DNA from: Moorena sp. SIOASIH
Lineage (GTDB): Bacteria > Cyanobacteriota > Cyanobacteriia > Cyanobacteriales > Coleofasciculaceae
DNA: 64,000 nucleotides
NCBI RefSeq assembly: GCF_010671925.1
Contig: NZ_JAAHIH010000004.1
Coordinates: forward strand, 1,199,234-1,263,233
Reading direction: 5' to 3'
The notes beneath the pieces are model-generated. The model had not been told where the DNA came from. It made no database searches and was given only the letters and a program-made list of their open reading frames with translations. A program made the position numbers and the translations under genes. This document shows, piece by piece, positions 46,937-55,379 of this stretch; the stretch's first letter is position 1, and the number at the start of each line of letters is the position of its first letter.

Positions 46937-47947
46937 TTAGGTTACAGCAATGAACCCTAATGCAGTTTTCACCCTGGACAAGGTCTGGTTTGCGATCGCT
47001 TCCGCTTTTTGTCGCCCCTCTCGCAACAGGCCCTCAAGATAGCCCTGCTCTGACCTAACATCTTGATACTTCTGTTGAATCGGCTTGAGCGCTTCAATTG
47101 TTACCTCTGTGAGTAAGGGCTTGAATGTGCCCCAACCCATATCCTGACATTCTGTCGCCACCTCTTCCTTTGTTTTCCCAGAAAGCAGGGTATACAAAGT
47201 TAGTAGATTATCACATTCCGGGCGTTCTGGATCATCAAACCATAAGCCTCTAATCGGGTCAGTTTTACAGCGCTTGATTTTCTTTTGGATCTCCTGAGGG
47301 GAGTCAAGCACGTTAATCCTGCTCAACTCGGATGGATCAGACTTAGACATTTTGCGCCTGCCATCAGTGAGACTCATGACACGAGCACCAGCTTTTCGGA
47401 TCATAGGCTCTGGCAACTTTAGCACAAGATTCTGGTGACTGCCAAACTTGTCATTGACTCGGATAGCGATATTACGAGTCAGTTCGATGTGTTGCTTCTG
47501 GTCCTCTCCCACTGGAACTTGATCGGCATCATAAAGTAGAATATCCGCTGCCATCAATACTGGGTAGTCCAGTAAGCCAGTACTGACATTTTCCCCTTGT
47601 TTTACTGCTTTTTCCTTGAACTGGATCATTCGCTCTAGCCAGTTGAGAGGGGTAATGCAGTTGAGCAGCCAAGCTAGTTCACTGTGGGCAGGGATATGGG
47701 ATTGTACGAAGATGGTAGAGCATTCTAAATCAATCCCGCAGGCTAAGTAGAGGGCAGCAATGCTTAAGGTATCTTCTGCTAGAGTGGCAGGGTTATGGGG
47801 TACAGTAATAGCGTGTAAATCAACTACACAAAATAGATTATCATACTGACTTTGACCTTCGACCCAGTTGCGGATAGCTCCAAGATAGTTACCCAGGTGA
47901 AGATTGCCAGTTGGTTGAACTCCAGATAGAACGCGCTGTTTACCCAT
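46937..47947 (-). CDS. trpS: Tryptophanyl-tRNA synthetase
   Basis: A 336-residue class I synthetase that charges tRNA-Trp. The HIGH-type motif is PTGNLHLGNYLGA (residues 12-24), and the KMSKS motif is in RRKMSKSDPSE. Length is standard. Divergent from psb28 across 220 bp. Confidence 0.97.
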   Translation of the reverse strand: MGKQRVLSGVQPTGNLHLGNYLGAIRNWVEGQSQYDNLFCVVDLHAITVPHNPATLAEDTLSIAALYLACGIDLECSTIFVQSHIPAHSELAWLLNCITPLNWLERMIQFKEKAVKQGENVSTGLLDYPVLMAADILLYDADQVPVGEDQKQHIELTRNIAIRVNDKFGSHQNLVLKLPEPMIRKAGARVMSLTDGRRKMSKSDPSELSRINVLDSPQEIQKKIKRCKTDPIRGLWFDDPERPECDNLLTLYTLLSGKTKEEVATECQDMGWGTFKPLLTEVTIEALKPIQQKYQDVRSEQGYLEGLLREGRQKAEAIANQTLSRVKTALGFIAVT

Positions 47948-48167
47948 GTATGATCGAGTGATTGCTTAAATCGGTTTGCCGAAACGGTATCAGTGTAATC
48001 CCATTTTCCCACTGGTTAGGCTAAATTTGGATTATTTTCGCCATTGCTAGGTCGTTAACCCAGCCATCAGTTCAGGCATCAGTTAAAATTTTTTGCCATT
48101 TATGGCAGCTTGGATGAGAATATAGTGGTGTAAAGATTCTTAATATTTTCTTAATTGGACTTATAGC

Positions 48168-48506
48168 ATGGCAGAAATTCAGTTCTCTAGAGGCATCACA
48201 GAAGAAGTTGTACCCGATATACGTATAACTCGCTCGAAAACTGGTCAGACTGGCACTGCAACCTTTTATTTTAACAAGCCTCAAGCTATCGATAAAGACT
48301 TTAAGGAAGATATCACCGGAATGTACATGGTTGACGAAGAAGGTGAGATTTCTACCAGTAAGGTTAATGGCAAATTTGTTAATGGTGAACCAATGGCTAT
48401 AGAAGCAACTTACATAATGAAATCTCGAGAGCAGTGGGATCGTTTCATTCGTTTTATAGAACGGTATAGTGAAGAAAATGGACTTAGTAAATCCAAACAG
48501 GATTAA
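48168..48506 (+). CDS. psb28: Photosystem II assembly factor Psb28
   Basis: A 112-residue cytosolic-side protein that binds PSII assembly intermediates (RC47) and protects them during biogenesis and repair. MAEIQFSRGITEEVVPDIRIT, TATFYFNKP, DITGMYMVDEEGE and the C-terminal REQWDRFIRFIERYSEENGL are family hallmarks. The ATG at 48168 gives the standard length. Monocistronic, followed by a short repeat-like hairpin region. Confidence 0.97.
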   Translation: MAEIQFSRGITEEVVPDIRITRSKTGQTGTATFYFNKPQAIDKDFKEDITGMYMVDEEGEISTSKVNGKFVNGEPMAIEATYIMKSREQWDRFIRFIERYSEENGLSKSKQD

Positions 48507-48607
48507 GCTGAGTCTTGAGTGCTGGGTACTAAGTCTGGTTTACAGGGTCTGGTTTACAGCTAACCGTCAACCGTCAAAAACGCTTAGTACTCAGCACTAT
48601 ACCCAAG

Positions 48608-49126
48608 TCAGATGTCGCTGATTTCCTTAGTAATCACATTAATGGGAGCAGAGCAATAAACGCAAAGCTCATTAGCAATCGCTACCGCTTCTTCAGGGGT
48701 TTTATCTAAGTACATTGCGGTCAGAGCATAATCTTGTCCAGCACCAATGGCACCAAATTCATTAATTTTATCGACAAGATAGCCATCACTGATACAAAAA
48801 ATATCCTGTTCTACTGCTAACAAATATTCATTTCTGCGACCAAAGGTATCGTCTTTATCCTTTGCCCAAGCATAAAATTCCACAATAAAATCCAGAACAG
48901 CCTGAACCGTAGGAGCGGCTGGAGAATGGTTTCTGGCAAATATTTGCATGAAACTCAGTTCCATGGTATATCCCACGCCGCCAATAATCATGTTATTGAT
49001 TTCAAATAGCTTGCCCCACTCATCCCCAGTGACCCGGTGAGTTTGCTTGAGGTATCCTGACAGCCGAATGCTGTCGGAGGCAAAAACTAGTTTATCAGGG
49101 TATTTTCTGGCAGCCACAACGCTCAT
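48608..49126 (-). CDS. HslV/proteasome-like Ntn-hydrolase family protein
   Basis: A 172-residue protein close to HslV in length and layout. SVVAARKYPDKLVFASDS at the N-terminus corresponds to the first strands, IIGGVG and FGAIGAGQDYALTAMYLDK match HslV core strands, and AVAIANELCVYCSAPINVITKEI is the C-terminal helix and strand. The residue after the initiator methionine is Ser, where HslV and proteasome beta subunits have the nucleophile Thr; Ser can act as an Ntn nucleophile. AGGAG 6 bases upstream fixes the start, so Met removal would expose Ser. No hslU neighbour. It could be a self-compartmentalising peptidase or an inactive relative. Confidence 0.7.
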   Translation of the reverse strand: MSVVAARKYPDKLVFASDSIRLSGYLKQTHRVTGDEWGKLFEINNMIIGGVGYTMELSFMQIFARNHSPAAPTVQAVLDFIVEFYAWAKDKDDTFGRRNEYLLAVEQDIFCISDGYLVDKINEFGAIGAGQDYALTAMYLDKTPEEAVAIANELCVYCSAPINVITKEISDI

Positions 49127-50104
49127 AAGTTGCTCCTAATGGTTTTAGTGGTTGATTACGGTGAAACAGGCATCGATATAGCAATCATTAACAAACTAGT
49201 TTAGCCTTATCCATTGCAACCAGTTCCTGTAGGGTGGGCAGTGCCTGGAGTGTGGGGTGTGGGGTGACCGGGTGTGGGGTGTGGGGAGATGGGGAGATGG
49301 GGAGATAGGGGAGATAGGGGAGATTTTTATTAAGGGTAATTATCCTGACATGATATAGCAATTCTACGACTTGTGAGGTACAAATTTCTGGTTTTTAGGG
49401 AGCAGGGAGCAGGGAGCAGGGAGCAGGGAAGAGGTAAGAGAGAAGAGGGAAGAGGTAAAAAATAATGTGTACCTCATAGCTACGAGAAACGCTATATAGC
49501 ACTACGCATTCAGATGTTTGACATTGTCTTGATGCAGTCGCTCATGGGGGAAACCCCCTTTGGCCGACTGCATCGCTCCTAAACTCCGAAACCTAGTCCT
49601 AGCTTACTTTTGACTTCTGACTTCTGACTTCTGACGCTAAGCGTAGCGCTATATAATGCCCTGTGGCCAGCTGATCTGATCTGGGTGCATCTCAATGCAG
49701 GGCGGTCTTGGCGGAAACCCCCACTCGCGCTTTGCATCAAGACGGGAGTAGGAAACAGGAAAAAAATCCTGTGTACCTGATTAAGATCAGAACCGCTATC
49801 AGAAACACATTTTGAAACCCAAACCCCAGGAAGGATTAGCTGAGGAGAATAGTGTTGGAATCGGGAAGAAGTAGTTTTCGAGACTTCTTCCCGATTCCCG
49901 ATTCCCGACTCCCGACTCCCGACTCCCAACTCCCGACTCCCGATTCCAAATTCTAAATTCTAAATTCTAAATTCTACTTGGTGGTGCGTTACGGGGCGGG
50001 CTATTCCAATACTGGCGCTCGAAGTTGAAAATGAGGGCAAGCCCGCCCCTAACGCACCCTACATTCGCGCATTCTAAATTCTAAATTCTAACTTCCCGAT
50101 TCCC
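49127..50104. repeat. Repeat-filled intergenic region
   Basis: It contains GGGGAGAT runs (49285-49325), GGGAGCA heptads (49398-49430), a copy related to the 96-bp element (49528-49577), TGACTTC heptads (49612-49635), another element relative (49690-49742), and TCCCGAT/TCCCGAC heptads followed by AATTCTA heptads (49884-49975). At 49983-50058 an inverted repeat has GGTGCGTTACGGGGCGGGC and GCCCGCCCCTAACGCACC arms. Frames open across this region are repeat artefacts. Confidence 0.75.
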
Positions 50105-50995
50105 CTACACAAGATTTCCAAGACCAGCGATTAAGCCGCGACAGACACTAGTCATAAAATCTAAGTCCAGGGTATCAATGCGATCGCTTGGTTTATGGTA
50201 ATGGGGATTGCGCAGAAATGCTGTATCGGTTACCATCAAAGCTCGATAACCTTGGTCCCAAAATGGAGCGTGGTCACTGAGTCTGGTCTGACGAACGATT
50301 ACCCCTCGTAATGGTACTGGTAAGCACTGACAAGGGATCCCAGCTTGGCGGATACGGCGAGCTAAATGCCTAAAATCAAGGATTGTTGGCAAGTTTCCTA
50401 CTAAGGCAATGAAGTCCCCCTGATTGGGGTAAAAGTATTTTAGTCCTGGTGGGTACCATTGGGAATTGGGAGTGCGATCGCAATACCCTAACATTTCCAA
50501 AGACAGCATTAACCGCAAGGGTTGCTGTTGTTCCTTTAAATAGGCAGCATAGGCAGCACTTCCGAGCAATCCAGACTCTTCCATATCAAATGCTACCAGT
50601 CGAACTGGGCGTTTAGGCGCTTGAGTGGCAAAGGCTCTAGCTAATTCCAATAGCACCGCTACGCCGGTAGCATTATCATCTGCTCCTGGGCTTCCAGGTA
50701 CCGCATCATAGTGAGAGCCAATTAAAATCGGAGCAAACTGTTGCGGTCTCGCCTCTTTTCCCGGTAGATTCAGAATCAGATTATGATGGGTTTTGCCCGA
50801 CACCTGAAACTTGTGAATTTCAACGCTTCCCCACTGTTCTAATTCCTGGCGGATGTACTCCTGGACATAGAAATGTCCCGCAGATGCCATATACGGATCG
50901 CGATCGCGTACTATCTGACTGAGGTGGGTGATTAGACGTTCTTTTAGATCCAAAGTAATGTAATCAGGCAGAAGATTATCACCTAATCTTACCAT
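50105..50995 (-). CDS. M28-family zinc peptidase
   Basis: A 296-residue aminopeptidase-like protein. GSHYDAVPGSPGADDNATGVAVLLEL holds the first zinc His and bridging Asp, FDMEESGLLGS the catalytic Glu-Glu pair, and LSDHAPFWDQGYRALMVTDTAFLRNPHYH the later ligands. This is the order of M28 (aminopeptidase Y/S) enzymes. No signal peptide is visible, so it may act in the cytosol. The start is placed at the ATG at 50995; a TTG at 51013 would add six residues and would touch the repeat element that begins at 51014. Confidence 0.87.
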   Translation of the reverse strand: MVRLGDNLLPDYITLDLKERLITHLSQIVRDRDPYMASAGHFYVQEYIRQELEQWGSVEIHKFQVSGKTHHNLILNLPGKEARPQQFAPILIGSHYDAVPGSPGADDNATGVAVLLELARAFATQAPKRPVRLVAFDMEESGLLGSAAYAAYLKEQQQPLRLMLSLEMLGYCDRTPNSQWYPPGLKYFYPNQGDFIALVGNLPTILDFRHLARRIRQAGIPCQCLPVPLRGVIVRQTRLSDHAPFWDQGYRALMVTDTAFLRNPHYHKPSDRIDTLDLDFMTSVCRGLIAGLGNLV

Positions 50996-51013
50996 CTGGG
51001 GATTTGGTCCCAA

Positions 51014-51406
51014 GTAAGCATTCAGCCGTCAGCGGTCAGTGGTCAGCGGTCAGTGGTCAGTGGTCAGCCGTCAGCGGTCAGTGGTCAGCGGTCAGTGGTC
51101 AGCGGTCAGCGGTCAGTGGTCAGCGGTCAGTGGTCAGCCGTCAGCCGTCAGCCGTCAGCCGTCAGCCGTCAGCTAACGTAACTCAGATTAAACTAATGCT
51201 TACCTGTTTTATTCAAAAGCTGATAGCTGATAGCTGATAGCTGATAGCTGATAGCTGATAGCTGATAGCTGATAGCTGATAGCTGATAGCTGATTGCTGA
51301 TTGCTGATTGCTGATTGCTGATTGCTGATTGCTGATTGCTGATTGCTGATTGCTGATTGCTGATTGCTGATTGCTGATAGCTGATTGCTGATTGCTGATT
51401 GCTTAC
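51014..51406. repeat. Expanded member of the GTAAGCATTCAGC repeat family
   Basis: The left end GTAAGCATTCAGC (51014-51026) and right end GCTGATTGCTTAC (51394-51406) are inverted repeats with one mismatch. The left arm is GTCAGCG/GTCAGTG heptads to about 51170. The core has TTTTATTCAAAAG, and the right arm is TGATAGC then TGATTGC heptads. The two arms are complementary in sense (GTCAGC/GCTGAT). The element is 393 bp, three times the compact copy at 22479. Confidence 0.85.
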
Positions 51407-51989
51407 GGTCCCAACAGCACCCCTACACCAGTACCATGATTATGTGCTCAGGTGATTTCCGGGTAACCGATTGTAGTCAAAATCCCTGATTATGGGATAT
51501 AATTAGATTAAACTATTCCGATATTTTTTCTCGTGTCCAGGTAGATTCAGCATTACATGGTGATGGCTTCTAGCCAACACTTGATTCTCCTGGATTTCGA
51601 GACTTCCTAATTTTTATAATTCTGAGCAGATGGACTGCGACCCAAAGAAATGCCCCCCATCTCCCATATACAGATTGCGATCTACAGCGTTTGTATATGG
51701 GTTGTAAACACACTTCTTGTCAAAAAAGGCAGCTATGCAGAAGTAAAGGAGTAAGGTTTCAAGGGGAATGTTTTTTGATAACTAATTATCCGGACATGAT
51801 ATCAAACAGCTTTGAGGAGATGCACCCTGACAACAAGGCAAAAGGTAACAGGCAAAAGGCAACATTAGGAAAGAGATCTGAAGTTCCTTATTCCTTATTT
51901 CCTACTTCCTACTCCCAGCCCTATCCTTAAATTTACTCGTTAAATTTACTCGTTAAAAAAAGCGATGCTTTGCAATATCCGCTACGGTA
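51407..51989. other. Intergenic region without a supported gene
   Basis: A 79-codon frame at 51691-51930 ends in heptad-like PYSLFPTSYS sequence and is not convincing. TAATTATCCGGACATGATAT (51784-51803) resembles repeat ends seen near 49340 and 52996. TTTACTCGTTAAA is doubled near 51931-51955. Confidence 0.45.
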
Positions 51990-52019
51990 ACGCTACGCGA
52001 TAAAGCGTTCGCGTAGCGT
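51990..52019. repeat. Hairpin of the dispersed GCGTAGCG motif
   Basis: ACGCTACGCGA (51990-52000) and TCGCGTAGCGT (52009-52019) are perfect 11-bp arms. An outer pairing AAAAAAGCG/CGCTTTTTTTT (51955-52064) encloses the whole. The same GCGTAGCG motif recurs at 2253-2264, 4660-4680 and 49633-49645. Confidence 0.6.
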
Positions 52020-52101
52020 GGCCTTAGGCCTCAGCTTCCGCTAAGAGCGAACGCTTTTTTTTATTATCCCTAAAACTCCCCAAAAAAACTTTTTAAAACC
52101 C

Positions 52102-52130
52102 TTGACAAACTAAATTATAATCATTACAAT
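52102..52130 (+). promoter_or_regulatory. Sigma-70-type promoter of the 52167 gene
   Basis: TTGACA (52102-52107) and TACAAT (52125-52130) are separated by 17 bases, 36 bases before the start codon. Confidence 0.55.
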
Positions 52131-52166
52131 AATCAATATAAACCTAACGAGTTCAAGTGTTTATCT

Positions 52167-52367
52167 ATGTCAAAAGAGTTTAAGTCAAACTTCAAGAAAC
52201 AACCTGTTGAGCACACTCTGAAAGGCTCTCGTGAAGCAGTAATCTATAGTATCCAAATGCTTTATAAATTGGGCTATGGGTCGATTGCGGAATGGACTCC
52301 TCTTGAGCCGACTGAGGTTCCTGGGGAAGTAATTACTAAAATGATGAAGTATTGGCTGTTGCCATAA
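52167..52367 (+). CDS. Small conserved protein of unknown function
   Basis: 66 residues, soluble. SNFKKQPVEHTLKGSREAVIYSIQMLYKLGY followed by a short acidic Pro-rich segment (PLEPTEVPGEVI) and a hydrophobic end. Small proteins of this pattern (LKGSREAV...LGY...W.PL.PT..PGEV) recur in filamentous cyanobacteria, sometimes in several copies per genome; I know no function. A good promoter lies just upstream, which supports expression. A T-run-poor hairpin region follows. Confidence 0.65.
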   Translation: MSKEFKSNFKKQPVEHTLKGSREAVIYSIQMLYKLGYGSIAEWTPLEPTEVPGEVITKMMKYWLLP

Positions 52368-52557
52368 CACTTTAAATTTCTGGGGGGGTTTCCCCCCCTG
52401 GCAAAGGCTCCGGTCTGTTAGTGTAGCTTGGCCTGTGGCCAATTACATCGGATTAGATCAGGTTGGGTTTGGAAACTCATTGACATAGATCATTTAAATA
52501 GCCGTGGATAGTATTTCTACGGCTATTTTTTTTGATTTTTGAGACTTATATAAAAAG

Positions 52558-52600
52558 GGAATCGGGAATCGGGAATCGGGAATCGGGAATTGGTAAAAAA
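52558..52600. repeat. GGGAATC heptad array
   Basis: Four to five tandem GGGAATC units, followed by TTATGTGTACCT, a flank also seen after the arrays near 49460, 53815 and 56210. Confidence 0.8.
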
Positions 52601-52689
52601 TTATGTGTACCTTATAGTTATAAAAAACGCTAGATATCCAATAATTCTAGTAAAGCTGGGATAGCCGTAATCTCATTGGTTTTATCATC

Positions 52690-52985
52690 TACTTTCACTT
52701 GCTATAGACACAGCCGATGCTAACTCGCTATGGCGCTAACCACATGCAAAGCCGATTTTTCCTGGTTGCGGTCATAGGAACCCTTGATTTGTTTGCCATC
52801 AATGGGCACAACCTGTGCCCCATTATCTGTCACGAAACTATTTAACCAGCTCTTGAAGCTCTGCTCAAAAGTACTGGGGGATATTTACTCAAATACTCGC
52901 GCCTTATGTATCTGCAATGGGTACCCATTGGGTAATGGTAAAAAGGTCGATAACCAATGCTGGTGGCTGAGTCCATAGGTTTCAA
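52690..52985 (-). pseudogene. ISAs1-family transposase fragment
   Basis: Reading the minus strand gives ETYGLSHQHWLSTFLPLPNG, a frame change, FEQSFKSWLNSFV, and VPIDGKQIKGSYDRNQEKSA then LHVVSAIAS followed by a stop. This is the conserved N-terminal and first catalytic part (IDGK...) of ISAs1/H-repeat transposases. The frame is broken and both ends are missing, so it is dead. Confidence 0.8.
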
Positions 52986-52995
52986 TGTCTTCTCA

Positions 52996-53100
52996 TATCA
53001 TGTCGGGATAATTACCCTTAATAAAAATCTCCCCATCTCCCCATCTCCCCATCTCCCCATCTCCCCACCCTCCCTCTAATTATAGGTTTCAACCTGACTT
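52996..53100. repeat. Repeat with ATATCATGTC and GACTTGATAT ends
   Basis: It starts ATATCATGTCGGGATAATTA, has CTCCCCAT octamers in the middle, and ends TAATTATAGGTTTCAACC followed by TGACTTGATAT. The left half is the inverted equivalent of 49310-49355. The ends resemble those of the 55201-55275 element. Confidence 0.55.
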
Positions 53101-53104
53101 GATA

Positions 53105-53371
53105 TCACCCCCTTGCGCCGACCATGGTGGCTAAGAGTGCAATCATCACCATACTTACAAATAGATGAAGCACACCTTGTTTCCCTCGCGGATCACTGCG
53201 GTGCGACCCCGGTCGGGAAACCCGACCTAGGGAACGCGCACCAAGAGAGAGGTTTTCACAATACTTGAGCATTTGCTGCTGAAGTTTTTGAGCATCATTA
53301 GCAGGCTGTAGTGGCAAGGATTGACTACTGGTTGCCGTTGAGTTAGGGGGTGTATCGAAGCCTTTTACCAT
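53105..53371 (-). CDS. Hypothetical protein with C-terminal membrane helix
   Basis: 88 residues with a polar, Gln/Ser-rich N-terminal half (PPNSTATSSQSLPLQPANDAQKLQQQMLKYCENL) and one C-terminal hydrophobic helix (LFVSMVMIALLATMVGA). The central ARSLGRVSRPGSHRSDPRG is encoded by a palindromic GC-rich repeat-like stretch (53185-53240), which looks inserted in frame. No strong ribosome site. It could be a small tail-anchored protein or a chance frame. Confidence 0.35.
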   Translation of the reverse strand: MVKGFDTPPNSTATSSQSLPLQPANDAQKLQQQMLKYCENLSLGARSLGRVSRPGSHRSDPRGKQGVLHLFVSMVMIALLATMVGARG

Positions 53372-54086
53372 GGGAAATCTTTATTGTTACATCGGTTTCC
53401 CTCGCATATTATGAGTTCGTTTTTCTTGCGCTTAACCTGTTTATGTAACTTGACATGTTTAACATTATTTTTGTCGTTTTGTCAAGTAGTTCATTTGTTA
53501 TTAAAATTTGATCTGCTCCCTATCTGCAGAATGCTACATTCAGTCAAATTACTTAGGAAAATTCAGGGAAGTGAAACTCTGAAAGCCATCCTAATTAAGG
53601 ATTTGAACGATAACTTTCTATGAGAAACTCACAAACGAGCTAAATTGCTCAAACTTTTATAGGAATTCCCATACTCATGAGGTCTTTCGTCCTGGGTTTT
53701 AGGGATCTAAGGCCGTGGGTCACGCTTACTGGCAGAGCCAGACGCTGCGCTAACGGGAACTGAGCAGGAAACAGGGAACAGGAAACACAGAAGAGGGAAG
53801 AGGGAAGAGGGCAAAAATATTGTGTACCTCATTAGGCTGAAAACTGCTATATAAGATAATCAGCTTAGCCTTAGTGGTCACCCAGTTTGACGAAGTAGGG
53901 ATATTAAAGTTTAGATTGTCTTATACCAATTCTCCCTGATGTTGCGCCATATCAAACCGAACTTTAGTCACCCCTAACTTTTGGGGGGAAGGCTATAGCA
54001 GGGGTCTGTATTCGTGGCACGATTAAATTAAATAGAATAGAAATGGTATCACTGAGATAAAAGTTGTTTGTTTTGAAGGTATTGTG
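53372..54086. other. Intergenic region with repeat material
   Basis: A 79-codon frame at 53384-53623 has no family features. GGGAACA/GAGGGAA heptads lie at 53763-53815, followed by TTGTGTACCTC. The promoter of the secreted protein gene should lie in 53990-54075. Confidence 0.45.
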
Positions 54087-54569
54087 ATGAACAAAAAATT
54101 TACTTCACTCATTAATTTGCTGCGAAAGAATTTTCTGGCTTTTCTAGTAATTTTCTTAGCTTCACTAAGCTTGTTAATTGTCAAACCAAGCACAGCGCTA
54201 GCCGCCGATGATTTGATATTTTACGAAGGTAACAGTTGTACACAAGATATAGTTTTTAGTTACGATTCTACTGTAAGTATTGATGAGAATTGTCAATCAT
54301 CGGGATCGGAATGTTACGGCGATAACGATGAAGCAAGATCTTTAAAGATCTTGGGATTTGTCAATTCTGAAACTCGAGTAGAAGTCTATGATCATCCCGA
54401 GGCAGATTCTACTGATGACTTTGCAGTTATAGACATCACAGATCCAAATTTTAATGAATTTTGTGTTGAAACATTTGAAAAATCAATCGATGATAATGGT
54501 GTCGAGGTTTATGTGGCATACAAAAATGGATTAGATGGGAAGGTTTCTAATGTTAAAGTAATACCATAA
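54087..54569 (+). CDS. Secreted protein of unknown function
   Basis: 160 residues. It has a basic N-terminus (NKKFTSLINLLRKN), a hydrophobic core (FLAFLVIFLASLSLLIV) and an AxA cleavage site (STALAADD, about residue 39), a good Sec signal peptide. The mature part is acidic (many Asp and Glu) with four cysteines (GNSCTQD, ENCQSSGSECYGD and EFCVETF) that could make two disulfides, and beta-rich hydrophobicity. The ATG at 54087 has GAAGG about 7 bases upstream; the GTG immediately before is less likely. I do not recognise the family. It may be periplasmic or extracellular. Confidence 0.7.
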   Translation: MNKKFTSLINLLRKNFLAFLVIFLASLSLLIVKPSTALAADDLIFYEGNSCTQDIVFSYDSTVSIDENCQSSGSECYGDNDEARSLKILGFVNSETRVEVYDHPEADSTDDFAVIDITDPNFNEFCVETFEKSIDDNGVEVYVAYKNGLDGKVSNVKVIP

Positions 54570-55200
54570 CTATAAGGTATTCGAAAAACATTGAAGCCTA
54601 AGGAATTTAAGTAGAAGGGCACACTAATTAAGCAGTGATCACAGACTGCCCATATGTGTTAAAAAAGTCTATCAGACTAGGTTTGAGTAATTCAGCACCT
54701 GAGAAATTGACTTATCAATGGGGAGTGTGGTCAAAACCCTGGAGTCCCTGAAGCGAGTCCGTCGGCTGATAAGATGGTGTCTTGCTTTCTCACCAATAAT
54801 ATAAATCCCATTATTGGTGAGAGGGCAATTCCAAAACGAGTAACTGTTGAACCACATCTGGGCTTGTAAGAGCTATAGCGGTGTTCAGACATGTTAAGTA
54901 CAGTAGCAGCAATGAGTAAGCCCTCACGGGGTGACAAGGAAGTTGAAGCCTTGATATAGCTTGGTTTTAACCATATAGACCTAGGGGAAAAAATGAGCAT
55001 TTGTAATAATCATCATCATAAACCGAGTAGGTATAAAAACTTCTACGAGTGATTAGCGTAATATTTACGCTAATCATGTTTATTTGTGTAAATTTAAACA
55101 AGAAATAGACACCAAAAGTTGATTGATATGATGGTAAATTTATGAATTTAATTGAGTTAAAATTAGGAAATAAAAAATAAAGCTTAATTAAACCCATCTT
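54570..55200. other. Intergenic region with two perfect hairpins
   Basis: CTCACCAATAAT and its inverse (54789-54821, 9-base loop) and GATTAGCGTAA and its inverse (55051-55075, 3-base loop) are perfect stems. An open minus-strand frame at 54731-55000 lacks any domain. The second hairpin could be a terminator for either side; the first may belong to a decayed mobile element. Confidence 0.5.
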
Positions 55201-55275
55201 ATATCAAGTCCGGTTGAATACTTACACTCTGCCTTCGATACACTTTTATTATGGGTATTCAACCGGACTTGATAT
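55201..55275. mobile_element. 75-bp MITE-like element with perfect 21-bp inverted repeats
   Basis: The left arm (55201-55221, beginning ATATCAAGTCCGG) and right arm (55255-55275, ending CCGGACTTGATAT) are exact inverse complements around a 33-bp core. Similar end sequences occur near 49345, 51790, 52996 and 53090. Confidence 0.75.
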
Positions 55276-55379
55276 GAAACTAGCATTGATAGACAAAGGG
55301 ATGCAGCAAGGTCTTGGAGCTTTACCCCAACACCTCACTCCTCCCTCTTCTCTACTCCCGACTCCCGACTCCCGACTCC

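Noticed and set aside
49579..49929. 116-codon frame on the minus strand
   Set aside because: It begins and ends in heptad repeats (SRESGIGNREE and SQKSEVKS) and crosses several dispersed elements.
53384..53623. 79-codon Leu/Cys-rich frame
   Set aside because: No ribosome site, no domain and odd composition; likely chance in AT-rich intergenic DNA.
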